A DNA stretch of 64,000 bases from Closterium sp. NIES-65. Lineage: Eukaryota > Streptophyta > Zygnematophyceae > Desmidiales > Closteriaceae. The position numbers and the translations under genes are program-made. Shown piece after piece: positions 11,203 to 22,600 of this stretch. Where the stretch lies: NCBI GenBank assembly GCA_948144175.1, contig CANXME010002501.1:62001-126000 (forward strand). Reading direction: 5' to 3'. The stretch's first letter is position 1. Every line of letters starts with the position of its first letter. The notes below the pieces were generated by a model. The model was not told the DNA's origin. It did not search any database and saw nothing but the letters and a program-made list of their open reading frames with translations.

Positions 11203-14200
11203 TCACCCGCCTCCCTGACACTCTGCGTACAGTCAGGGACCACTTCCTAGCTCGCTGCCCCACTGAGCTCACCATTGCCGCCCTAGAGAAGGAACTACTT
11301 GCAGCTGAGAAGAGTATTGTAGCTGTAGGTGCCTCTCGTGGCGACCCCCGCACCCCTTTCTTCGAGGGGTTTTCCCCCTCCCCCCTCCTCCCCTCTGTCG
11401 CCTCTGCTGCTGCTGTCGACCTTCTTGGTGCTGAGCAGGTCGGCTCTGCGTCCGCTCCCAGCGGGCGCCGCAGCGGCAAGGGCAGGGGAGGCAAGGGCGG
11501 TGGGGGTGACGGCGGGGGAGGCGGTGGTGGGGGTGGTGGCAGCGGCGGGGGCGGTGGCGGGGCTGGAGGGGCTAGTGGCAGCGGTGGGGGTGGTGGAGGC
11601 AGCGGCGGCGGCGGTGGCCGGGGTGGGGGCGGTGGTGGTGGCGGCAGTGGACGTGGCGGCGGCAGGGGCGGTGGTGGTCGTGGTGGAGGCGGCGGTGGTG
11701 GTCGTGGAGGCTCTGGCACTGGCCAGAGTGCGCAGCACCCTCAGTCCTCCCAGGAGCTTCGTGAGTGGTACTTACAGCACGGGGGTGGGGGGGTAAGCCT
11801 TAGCTGCACGTACGTCATCCGCACTGGTCGCCGCAAGGGACAGACGTGCGGGAGGGCGCACACTGCGCAGCGCTGCTTCTCTCGCCTAGATGATGCTTGG
11901 CGTGCTCAGTTTCCTGACGCTCCTGAGCTCCCTCAGTGGGCTGATCTCCTCAAGAAGGATATCGATATCTATGCTCTTGATTTTGATGTTATTCTCAAAG
12001 CAATGTATGCATTGACTATTAGTGGAGAGGAGGACCAGTACCTGAGTGTTCCGCCTGACCCAGGCATCCGCACGAGTGAGGCTGCCGCCCTAGGTGCTTG
12101 CGTGTCTGCTACCCCAGGTACTGGTGAGGCTACTGCTCTAGGTGCTTGTGTGTCCGCCACCCCAGGTACTACTGAGTCCACTGAGGCACTGCACACCTTC
12201 ACTCTAGACTCAGGCGCTTCGCGCTGTTTCTTTCGTGACCGCACTGCTCTTGAGCCCCTTGCTCGACCAGTCGCAGTCTCGCTCGCTGACCCCTCTGGGG
12301 GTCCGGTTATTGCGACCTCCTCCACCCTCCTTCCTTGTCCTGCTGTCCCGTCGGGCACACTGTCAGGTCTTCATCTCCCCTCGTTCTCTACGAACTTGGT
12401 GGCGGGTTGTGCGCTTCAGGATGGGGGTGTTCACCAGTTCACCCCTGCCTACGAGCGCGTGACACACTGCACGTGTGCTCGGACGGGCCGTCACCTGGCT
12501 ACCTTCACTCGGCAGCCGGGGTCGGACCTGTACACACTGACCACTGAGTCCCCTCAGGTAGCGGCGTCTGCGTCTGCGTCTGCGTCAGGTCAGCTGTCTG
12601 CCCCCTGCTCGTGTCGCTCTCTAGCGCACAAGACTGTCCTCTGGCACCACCGACTTGGTCACCCGTCAGTGCAACGCCTTCGGGGCATGCACGCCCGGTA
12701 CCTTGTCTCTGGTCTTCCTCGGGTACTCCCTCCCCTCCCACCCTCCCTTGCTCCTCCTTGTCTTCCCTGTGTCGAGGGGCGGCAGCGCGCTGCCCCTCAC
12801 TCCTCCTCGTTCCCCCCGACGACTGCTCCTTTGCAGACGCTCCACATGGACGTGTGGGGCCCAGCCCGCGTCCGTGGTCAGGGCCAGGAGAGGTACTTCT
12901 TGATCGACGTTGACGACTACTCGCGCTACACCACGGTCTTCCCCTTGCGCACCAAGGGTGAAGTCCCTGATGTCCTGATCCCTTGGATCAGCAGAGCGCG
13001 TCTTCAGCTTCGAGAGCGTTTTCGCTCGGAGTTTCCTGTCCTGCGCTTGCACTCTGACAGAGGTGGCGAGTTCTCCTCCGACCTCTTGGCAGCCTACTGT
13101 GCTGAGCACGGCATTCGCCAGTCGTTCACGCTTCCGGCCTCTCCACAGCAGAATGGGGTTGCTGAGCGCCGCATTGGCTTGGTCATGGAGGTCGCTCGTA
13201 CCTCCTTAGTCCACGCGGCTGCCCCCCACTTTCTGTGGCCGTTTGCGGTCCGGTACGCTTCGCATCAGCTCAACCTCTGGCCCCGTGTCTCCGCTCCGGA
13301 GACCTCGCCCACACTGCTGTGGACGGGGGAGGTTGGCGATGCGTCACGCTTCCGTGTCTGGGGATCCCGAGCTTTTGTTCGCGACACGTCTGCGGACAAG
13401 CTCTCCTCCCGCACTGCTCCCTGTGTCTTTCTTGGCTTTGCCCCGGATGCGTCTGGCTGGCAGTTTTACCACCCCGCCTCGCACCGCGTCTTCCTCTCTC
13501 AGGACGTCACTTTTAACGAGTCCGTGCCCTTCTACCGCCTCTTCCCCTACCGCACTGCCCCGCTCCCTCCCCCGCCTCTCTTCCTCGCGCCAGGTGCTGC
13601 AGTGGTAGACCCCCTCCCCCCTCAGGGTGCCGCTCCCTCAGGTGTCTCTCAGGTAGACCCGGTTGAGCCTGCCGAGGTAGCTGTCGACTCGCGTCCTGCT
13701 AGAGGTGCTGAGCCTGAACGTGCGGAGCCTGAGCGTGCGGAGCCTGAGCGGGCGGAGCCTGGGGGTGCTGAGCCTGGGGGTGTTGAGACTGGGGGTGCTG
13801 AGCCTGGGGGTGCTGAGTCTGGAGGTACTGAGACTGGGGGTGCTGAGCCTGGGGGTGCTGGGTCTGAGGGTACTGAGCCTGGCGTTGCTGAGTCTGGGGG
13901 TACTGAGCCTGGTTGTGTTGCAGTTGACTGTGAGGCGCCTGGAGGACCTCCCTCTTCGCAGCAGCTCCGTGAGTGGTACTCACGGTACTGCAGCCTCCGG
14001 CGGGGTGCGTCTCGGGCTCGTGGTGCTACTGGAGTTGGTACTCGTGTTTCCCCACCACGGCGGGAGCCGCCCTCTTCCCCACAGCTTCGAGAGTGGTACG
14101 CTCGGCACATCAGTCTCCGGAGTGGAGCTGCTGGTGCTGGGGTCCCCGGAGTTGACGCTGCTGCGGGTGCTGCGGACCCTGGTGCTGGAGGTGTTGCTGC

Positions 14201-15485
14201 TGCTGGCGGTGCTGCTGGAGGTGCTGCTCGTACTGAGGACCCTGGTGCTGGAGGTGCTGCTGCTGGTGGTGGTGCTGCTGCTGGAGGTGCTGCTGCTGCT
14301 GCTGGAGTGGAGGACCCGGAGGGTGGAGCTTCTGCTGGTGCTGAGGACCCTGCCGCTGGAGCTTCTGTTGGTTCGAGAGTTGCTGCACGGCCACGGCCGT
14401 ACTTCGTTCCGCTCCTTCAGCAGGTTCTTAGTCAGTGTCCTCCTCTCGCCTTAGAGTGTCCTCCGTCTGTCCAGTCACAGCCACAGTTACCGACTGCCTC
14501 CCCACTCCCTGTGCCTACTCCGTACACTGGTCCGACTGGAGGTCTAGCTGAGAGACGTGAGCCTGCTTCACGTCCTGTGTCCCTTGCGTCTCGTCGAGCG
14601 TCGCCTGTTCGTGTTTCTACCACTGCTAGTCGTGTCCAACGTCAGCGTCCTCCTGCTGTCCCAGGCACTCACCAGATGGCGCTTCGTCAGTCCACTGCTC
14701 CGCAGCGTGTCGCTCTCCCGTCGCCTCCTGCGTCCTCTCTTCCTGCGCTTGCTGACCCGGAGTCAGACACCCTTCGCGCTGCCAGTCCTACTATCACACG
14801 TCTCCTCGCTACGGTTGTCACTGACCCTTCCTTTGAGTCCGCTGCTGCGTCTGCCTTAGTCACTGAGCTTGTCGACTTTGCAGCTGCGTGTCGTCTAGAC
14901 TACGCTGCGAGTCTTTTTGCTGAGTCTGAGTCTGTCTGTCCTCCGTCCGTCGGGGGTGAGTGTGCTCTTGGCACGGACGTTCTTGAGGACAGGCAGGAGG
15001 AGGTTGGTTGCCTTGCCGCTGCTTTGCCCCATCTCGTGTCCATGCTCGTTGCCCCTGAGGGAGACCCGGATGCACCAGACATCCCGACCCCACGCTCTTA
15101 CGCAGAGGCGATGGCCGGTCCCTACTCCTCTCAGTGGCAGTCAGCCATGGACACAGAGATGGCTTCCTGGAAGTCCACTGGCACCTACGTCGACGAGGTT
15201 CCCCCACCTGGGGCGAACATCGTCAGTGGCATGTGGATTTTCAGGGTGAAGCGGCTGCCGGGCTCTCCGCCTGTCTTCAAGGCGCGTTACGTTGCACGAG
15301 GCTTCAGTCAGCGAGAGGGAGTTGACTTCTTCCAGACCTTCTCCCTGACCCCGAAGATGACCACTCTTCGGGTTGTGCTACACGTCGCCGCTCAGCGTGA
15401 CTACGAGCTCCACTCTCTAGACTTCAGCACAGCTTTCTTGCAGGGCAGCCTGCACGAGGAGATCTGGCTGCGCCGCCCACCTTGA
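11169..15485 (+). pseudogene. Copia C gag C-terminus, protease, integrase, linker, RT N-terminus
   Basis: Continues in frame 3 of the window. Gag C-terminus has a Gly-rich stretch and a zinc knuckle C-X13-C-X3-H-X4-C near 11,808-11,875. Protease has LDSGAS at about 12,208. Integrase has HMDVWGP (about 12,843), LHSDRGGEF (about 13,050) and PQQNGVAERR (about 13,145), so D-D-E is complete. An (EPGGA)n linker lies at 13,700-13,925. Ala/Gly/Pro-rich spacer and the RT start follow. The frame ends at a TGA (15,483-15,485) replacing the Gly of RRPPGF in the RT fingers. First Met in the frame is at 12,003. Apart from this stop the protein looks sound. Confidence 0.88.
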
Positions 15486-16661
15486 TTCACTGGGTCGTTC
15501 CCTCCTGGTACCCAGTGGAGCCTCCTGCGGCCAGTCTACGGTCTCCGCCAGGCGCCACGTGAGTGGCACGACACACTGAGGACTACACTTGCGGCTCTTG
15601 GGTTCGCTCCTTCTACTGCTGACCCGTCGCTGTTTCTACGCACCGACCCCTCGCTGCCGCCGTTCTACATCCTTGTGTACGTCGACGACTTGGTCTTTGC
15701 CACTTCTGACACAGTTGGTCTCGCTCACGTGAAGTCCGAGCTGCAGAAGAGACACACGTGCACAGACCTGGGTGAACTGACAAGCTATCTTGGCTTGCGG
15801 ATCACCCGGGACAGAGCACGGCGCACCATCACCTTGACTCAGTCACACATGGTGCAGCAGGTCCTTCAGCGCTTCGGGTTCACGTACTCCTCGCCTCAGT
15901 CCACTCCTCTGCCTACGGGACACTCGCTCTCAGCTCTGCCTTCGGATGAGTCCGTAGAGCCGAGTGGTCCGTATCCAGAGCTTGTGGGCTGCCTCATGTA
16001 CCTGATGACCTGCACTCGACCTGACCTTGCATACCCTCTCAGCATCTTAGCACGCTATGTCGCTCCCGGCCGTCACCGGAAGGAGCACATGGATGCAGCT
16101 AAGAGGGTGTTGCGCTACTTGTGCAGTACGTCGGGCATGGGGCTAGTGCTTGGAGGGCGAGACCGGCCTTTTCTCACTGGGCACTCAGACGCTTCCTGGG
16201 CAGACGACCAGGCTACTCAACGGTCGTCCCAGGGTTACACCTTTAGTCTTGGCTCTGGCTCTGTCTCTTGGCGTTCTACTCGCTCTTCTTCTGTTCTCAG
16301 CTCCAGCTGTGAGGCTGAGATCTACGCCACGGCCATGGCTGCCCAGGAGCTTTGCTGGCTCACCTACCTGCTGACTGACCTTGGAGAGCAGCCTCGTTCT
16401 CCTCCAGTGCTGTACGTCGACAACAAGGCCACCATTGCCTTGTGTGGGGAGCACAGACTGGAGCACAGGACGAAGCACATTGCTCTGCGCTACTTTCTTG
16501 CTCGAGAGCTGCAGCAGCGAGGTCAGCTTTGTCTGCGTTACGTGGCCACTCGGGCCAACACTGCTGACGTGTTCACCAAGGCGCTTCAGCCTTGTGACCA
16601 TCAGCGCTTCTGTACTGTTCTAGGCCTCGTGCCTACTGTCCCTCATTTGCTCACTTCTTGA
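15486..16661 (+). pseudogene. Copia C RT C-terminal part and RNase H
   Basis: Same frame as the preceding segment, downstream of the premature TGA. It contains YVDDLVFAT at about 15,678, the RT thumb, then RNase H with a HSDASWADD block, SSCEAEIYA and LYVDNKA, the tail AEANTADVFTKAL-type motif, and a stop at 16,659-16,661. Without readthrough it would not be made as part of the polyprotein. Confidence 0.88.
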
Positions 16662-16887
16662 CTTTGCTTGTACAGTGATCTCTACATATATATACCTGCA
16701 TGCTTACTCTTGCTAGGTTGTGATTACTGTATCTCTTGTTCTTTTATAAATCTGCATGTGAACTGGTCTTGTGACCGCTTGCTTGTGCTCGGAACTTGTG
16801 TGGTATCCTTGAGATCCACCCTGAGCTTTGTTTTGCTTTGACTGGTCTTGTGACCCCTTGTTCTCCCCCACTTTGCCTATGGGGGTG

Positions 16888-17023
16888 TGTCAAACATTGT
16901 ATGATGTGCTTGTTTAGGCTACAGTGGGTTAGCCTATAGTGGGTACACATTTCTAGGGTTAGGTTTGACCTATTTGTACCCAACACTCATTCTAGTCATT
17001 GATTCTCGTTTCTGAATCTGACA
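16888..17023 (+). repeat. 3' LTR of copia C (136 bp)
   Basis: Begins tgtcaaacattg after a polypurine-like tatgggggtg at 16,878-16,887 and ends aatctgaca. It is followed by tagga, the target duplication. 16,662-16,887 is C's 3' untranslated region and contains a short tatatata run. Confidence 0.92.
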
Positions 17024-17857
17024 TAGGACCCCCAGAGGAGTCCGCCAGGGAGACTGTAACTGGCCGACTAAGCGGCGTAAGCGTGGTGCGGTCTCGAAAG
17101 AAGGAGCGGGAAGCACCCGAGTCAAGGGTGAAGGTGTGTAAGGCCTGACCGACGTGGTACCTGAGAGAGCGGACTCACCAGCACCTGGGGCAGCAGACGC
17201 ACTAGCACCTAGAGCAGCAGCCTCACCAGCACCTAGAGCAACAGCCTCAATGCCCGGGTCAGGCGGAACACACAGGTAACAGTCACCCTCATCACTAGTA
17301 GACACAACATATATGGCAGCAAGAATTTCATCATAATCCAGATCAAAGATAGCAACCCCCGACCTAAGCAGCTCGCCCCAGCGGGGGATCTCAGTGGCGT
17401 CAGGGAACTGGAGACGCCAAGCGTCCGTCAAGCGGCCGAAGCAGCGCTGGGTGGTGTGTGGTCCACCGCACGGCTCACCAGTGCGGTCGCCGGTACGCAA
17501 GACGTAGGCACAAGGACCAGCACCCCCACCCCGCTGACGCGCAGCGTACCACTCACGAAGCTGCTGGGGTGGCGGGGTCTCACGAGTGCGCTGCTGTTGC
17601 TGGCGCTGACCACCACCGAAGCGGCCCCGCTGCGCAGAGCCACCCGGACCAGCTCCACCTCCGCCGCCGCCACCTCCGCCACCGCCGCCACCGCCTCCCC
17701 CTCCGCTCCCACCGCCACCGCCGCCGCCGCCTCCGCCTCCACCGCCGCCACCGAAGCCCCCACCCCCGCCACCACTCCCACCGCCACCCCCACTCCCTCC
17801 GCCGCCTCCACCGCCACCTCCACTGCCCCCGCCAGCCCCTCCAGCGCCCTTGCCCCC
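17024..17857 (-). pseudogene. Copia B gag C-terminus and protease start
   Basis: Minus-strand B sequence between elements C and D. It encodes the start of protease, the conserved acidic block (IFDLDYDEILAAIYVV), a zinc knuckle C-X13-C-X3-H-X4-C (CAYVLRTGDRTGEPC then GGPHTTQRC) and a long Gly-rich tract (17,640-17,850). It breaks off at the cttgc target of gypsy D and resumes at 41,921. Confidence 0.88.
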
Positions 17858-17862
17858 CTTGC

Positions 17863-18230
17863 TGTGAGGATCTAGGATCGAGCTCAAAAAAGAGAATTGT
17901 AATTGAATGATCAACTGGGTAAAACGGGAGGCTATATATAGGCTCGACACAAGGCCCAGTAACCAGGTGTTATGCGAAGGTTCAGTGGGTCGCGAAGCGT
18001 CCCGAACAGATCCTTCCCGAATTCGGTAGAAGGCAATTCGGTGGCAACCGAAAAGCCAGAATTCGGTGCACGCAACCTAGCTCGGTGCTATAACTATAAT
18101 AAAATATAGGAAAGCACCTAGCCTAGGAAATCAAGCAATTCATGCATGCATATAATTATCCTATGCTAGAAATAGCATGATAAAGTAAAGGCAAGCAAGC
18201 ATAGCTGGCATAAGCCGTCGTACACTCACA
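17863..18230 (-). repeat. 3' LTR of gypsy D (368 bp)
   Basis: On the + strand tgtgaggatc...cactcaca. It is followed at 18,231-18,240 by the complement of a polypurine tract next to the pol stop. It holds TATATATA at 17,933-17,940 (palindromic). The 5' LTR has lost this by substitution and a 1-bp deletion. Confidence 0.92.
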
Positions 18231-18240
18231 CGTCCCCCCC

Positions 18241-19226
18241 TCAAAGCTGGGTGGCGTGAGATACACCCTGCTTGACAAGATAGTCCTTGAGAGCACGGCG
18301 TGCGTTGCCCATATATGCTTCTGCAACCCAACTGTCCTCAGTAGGGTCGTATCCCTTCCAGCGTATCGGGAACTCGAGGGTCTTGCCGCCGCGGCGCTGA
18401 TGAGTGAGAACGCGCTCCACTTCGTACTCTGGTTCATCCTGTACAAGAACCGGTGGTGGTGGCGGTAGCTGCCGTCCCTGGAACTGTTGGTTGGGGTCCT
18501 TGTAGGGCTTCAGTAGCTGAACATGGAAAGCGTTGTGAAGCTTCCATGTATCTGGTAAGCGCAAGCGGAATGTAACTGGTGTCACCTGTGCCTCAACGAG
18601 AAAAGGACCACAGAAGCGAGGCCAGAGTTTGGATGGGAGGTGAGACAGATTCAAGTTGCGCGTGTCAAGAAGCACCTGATCTCCGACTGCTACTGAGTGA
18701 TCTCGTCGCTGACGATCGGCATACTGCTTCTGGGAGGTCTGCATCGTGGTGAGTCGTCGCTGAGTCTTCTCCCATAGCTGCTCCATGGTGGTGACGAAGT
18801 CATGTGCTGCTTGGACGTGTGCCGGTGTGGTTGGCTGCTGTGGTGTGAATGGTTCCCGTCCGTAATACAGGAAGAAAGGAGTTTTCCCTGTGGCCGCATG
18901 TGATGCGTTGTTGTAAGCGAACTCTAGGGTCGGTAACAGTGTGTCCCAGTGGCTGACATCGTCCTTGCAAGCTGTGCGTAGTAACTGTTCAACCACTTGA
19001 TTGAGTCGCTCTGTCTGTCCGTCAGTCTGGGGGTGGTATGCTTAAGACATTGCAAGCTTTGTCCCCAACAATCCCATGAGCTCCTTCCAGAACTTACTGG
19101 TGAGTTTTGGGTCTCTGTCTGAGATGAGTGTAGCGGGGATGCCGTGGATGGTGATGATGCGGTCGAAGAAGAGGCGAGCAGTTGCTTCAGCTGTAGCTGT
19201 GGTGTTGGTCGGTATGAAGTGACCCA
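18241..19226 (-). pseudogene. Gypsy D integrase core, C-terminus and chromodomain
   Basis: Minus-strand pol tail. 19,042-19,226 holds the integrase core start ([27 protein letters not shown]). After an in-frame stop near 19,041, 18,241-18,996 carries the rest (NQVVEQ-type region, PSKLWPRFCGPF) and a chromodomain (YEVERVLTHQ...RWKGYDPT) ending ATQL-stop, like J's tail. Element E interrupts the gene at ttttg (19,227-19,231), and the frame resumes at 33,517. Confidence 0.9.
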
Positions 19227-19231
19227 TTTTG

Positions 19232-19339
19232 TGAGAAACTGAACAAGAATGAAATGACTAAGGGAAAGTTGGGTACAAGTACAAACCCTAGAAAGCTGTA
19301 CCCCATATGTGCTACCCCACTATAGCCTACAGTAGCTAT
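19232..19339 (-). repeat. 3' LTR of copia E, outer part (split by F)
   Basis: First 108 bp of LTR E (+ strand tgagaaactg...gtagctat). It is interrupted after gctat by element F and completed at 26,757-26,773. Confidence 0.9.
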
Positions 19340-19469
19340 TGTGAAAGGAATGAACAGGAATGAATTGACTAAGTCAGAGTTGGGTACAAATACAACCCTA
19401 GCAAACTGTACCCCATATGTGCTACCCCACTATAGCCTACAAACATGCATCAGCTATAATAATCTGACA
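19340..19469 (-). repeat. 3' LTR of copia F (130 bp)
   Basis: On the + strand tgtgaaagga...aatctgaca, identical to 26,622-26,751. 19,470-19,490 contains, on the minus strand, the G-rich polypurine tract (tatgggggtg). 19,470-19,673 is 3' untranslated. Confidence 0.93.
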
Positions 19470-19673
19470 CACCCCCATAGGCAAAGTGGGGGAGAACAAG
19501 GGGTCACAAGACCAGTCAAGCAAAGCAAAGCAAGCTCAGGGTGGATCACAAAGTCACCACACAGTCCGAGCACAAGAGCAAGGCCAGAGGCCAGTTCACA
19601 TGCAGGAGTACAGACATATATATAAAACTAGACAAGCAAGAGCAGGTATATATATGTCAAAGTACAAGTAAAG

Positions 19674-22600
19674 TCAAGAAGAGAGCAAGTGAGGCAAGAC
19701 AGGTACAAGACCCAGCTGGGTACAAAAGCGCTGATGGTCGCAAGGCGCAAGTGCCTTGGTGAACACATCAGCAGTGTTGGCCTCAGAGGCCACGTAAGCA
19801 AGTCGCAACTGACCACGCTGCTGCAGCTCACGAGCAAGGAAGTAGCGGAGAGCAATGTGCTTCGTTCTGTGCTCCAAGCGCTGCTCTCGACACAAGGCCA
19901 ACATGGCCTTGTTGTCTACGTACAGCACTGGAGGAGAACGAGGCAGCTCTCCAAGGTCAGTCAGCAGGTAGGTGAGCCAGCGAAGCTCCTGTGCAGCCAT
20001 GGCCCCGGCGTAGATCTCAGCCTCACAACTGGAGCCGAGAACCGAAGACGAACGAGTAGACCGCCACGAAACAGAGCCGGAACCAAGGCTGAAGGTGTAA
20101 CCCTGTGACGACCGCTGCGTAGCCTGGTCGTCAGCCCAAGAAGCGTCTGCGTGCCCAGTAAGGACCACTGGACTCCGCCCTCCAAGCACTAGCCCCATGC
20201 CCGACGTACTGCACAGGTAGCGCAATACCCTCTTCGCTGCAGCCATGTGCTCTGGTCGGTGTCTCCCAGGAGCAACATAGCGTGCAAGGATGCTCAGAGG
20301 GTATGCAAGGTCAGGTCGTGTGCAGGTCATCAGGTACATGAGGCAGCCAACAAGCTCTGCATACGGACCACTCGACTCTACGGACTCATCCGAAGGCAGA
20401 GCTGAGAGTGAGTGGCGAGTAGGCAGAGGAGTGGCCTGAGGCGAGGAGTACGTGAAGCCGAAGCGCTGAAGGACCTGCTGCACCATGTGTGACTGAGTCA
20501 GGGTAATGGTGCGGCGTGCTCTGTCCCGAGTGATCTGCAAGCCAAGGTAGCTGCGCAGTTCACCCAGGTCTGTGCACGTGTGTCTCTTCAGCAGCTCGGA
20601 CTTCACGTAGGCTAGTCCAGCAGTGTCCGCTGTGGCAAAGACCAAGTCGTCGACGTACACGAGGATGTAGAACGGCGGCAGGGAAGTGTCGGTGCGAAGA
20701 AACAGCGGCGGGTCAGCAGTAGAAGGAGCAAACCCAAGAGCCGCAAGCGTAGTCCTCAGTGTGTCGTGCCACTCACGCGGTGCCTGGCGGAGACCGTAGA
20801 CTGGCCGTCGGAGGCTCCACTGGGTGCCAGGAGGGAAAGTCCCAGTGAAGCCAGGCGGACGGCGCAGCCAGATCTCCTCGTGCAGGCTACCCTGCAGGAA
20901 CGCAGTGCTGAAGTCGAGAGAGTGTAGCTCGTAGTCGCGCTGAGCGGCTATGTGCAGCAGCACCCGAAGAGTGGTCATCTTCGGGGTGGGAGAGAAGGTC
21001 TGAAAGTAGTCAACTCCCTGCCGCTGACTGAAGCCACGAGCCACGTAACGCGCCTTGAAGACAGGCGGCGAGCCCGGCGGCCGCTTCACCCTGAAGATCC
21101 ACATGCCACTGACGATGTTCGCCCCAGGAGGGGGAACCGCGTCAACGTAGGTGCCTGTGGACTTCCAGGAAGCCATCTCTGCATCCATAGGTGCCTGCCA
21201 CTGAGAGGAGTAGGGACCCTCTACGGCCTCCGCGTAAGAACGCGGAGTCGGGATGTCTAGTGCATCCGGGTCTCCCTCAGGGGCTAGCAGTACAGACGCG
21301 AGACGAGGTGAAGCAGCGGCTAGACACTGGAACTCCTCCTGCCTGTCCTCTAGGACGTCCGTGCCAAGGGCACACTCACCCCCGACGGATGGAGGACAGG
21401 CGGACTCTGACTCAGCGACAAGACGAGCAGCGTAGTCTAGACGACAGCGCGCAGCAAAGTCGACAAGCTCAGTGACAAGGGCAGACGCAGCAGACGACTC
21501 GAAGGAAGGGTCAGTGACAGCAGTAGCAAGGAGACGCGTGACAGTAGGACTGGCAGCACGAAGAGAGTCCGACTCCGGGTCGGCAAGAGCAGGAAGAGAG
21601 GAAGCAGGAGGAGAAGGCAAAGGGGCACGCAGAGGAGCAGTGGACGGACGCAGTGACATCCGGTGCGTGCCAGGGACTGGAGGAGGACGCTGACGCGACC
21701 CGCGACCACTAGCGCGCTCAGTACGAACAGGCGACGCAGGACGAGACGCAGGCTCACGACGCTCAGTAAGGCCTCCAGTCGGACCAGCGTAGCGAGAAGG
21801 AGCAGGCAAAGGGGAGGCAGGCTCTAGCTGTGGCTGTGACCGGACAGGCTGCGGACCCTCTAAGGGAGGAGGAGGAGGAGCAAGACCAAGAACCTGCTCC
21901 AGGAGCGGAACGAAGTACGGTCGAGACCGCGCGGCGACGCCAGAAACAGCAGGAACAGAACCAGCAGCTCCAGCCGGAGCACCCACTCCAGCAGCACCTC
22001 CAGCAGAACCACCAGAAGCTCCAGAACCTCCAGCAGCAGCACCAGGAGCACCGTCAGTCGGACCACCAACCGCAGGCTCAGCGCCAACGTCCTCAGCAGG
22101 ACCAGCTCCAGGAGAACCCTCAGACCCAGCAGCTCCAGCACCCACAGGACGAGCACCGCCAGGTCGCGTGGCAGCAGCGCCCTCCGCAGCCGAAGAACCA
22201 CCAGCACCAGCGGCACGCCTCCAGCGCCGGGCAAACCACTCACGCAGCTCCTGTGGAGAGAGCGGCTCCCGGCGAGACGAAGCACCCCCAGGCACAGCAC
22301 CTCCAGGCTCGGCACCTCCAGGCTCAGCACCCCCAGGCTCAGCACCCCCAGGCTCAGTACCCCCAGACACAGTACCCCCAGGCACAGCACCCCCAGGCTC
22401 AGCACCCCCAGGCACAGCACCCCCAGGCTCAGCACCCCCAGGCCCAGCACCCCCAGACTCCGCACCCCCAGGCTCAACACCCCCAGGCTCAGCACCCCTA
22501 GACTCCGCACCCCCAGGCTCAGCTCCCGCAGCAGCACCAGAGTCACCAGTGACCTCGACAGGCTCGACCGCGTCTACCTGAGACACACCTGAAGGGGCAG

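Larger units (their letters stand above)
9841..17023 (+). mobile_element. Ty1/copia element C, near full length, inserted in B
   Basis: Plus-strand copia with 136-bp LTRs at 9,841-9,976 and 16,888-17,023, flanked by tagga (9,836-9,840 and 17,024-17,028). It contains PBS, GC-rich leader, gag, protease, integrase, linker, RT and RNase H in order. The LTRs differ at about 4 of 136 positions. Coding is broken by one frameshift in gag and one stop in RT. It splits B's gag-protease region, whose protein similarity continues on both sides. Confidence 0.93.

Noticed and set aside
21830..22501. Long + strand ORF with Gln/His-rich repeats
   Set aside because: Antisense shadow of the F (EPGGA)n linker; GC-rich triplet-like repeats stay open in several frames. 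The same applies to 7,740-8,186, 14,110-14,394, 29,248-29,949 and 63,057-63,503.
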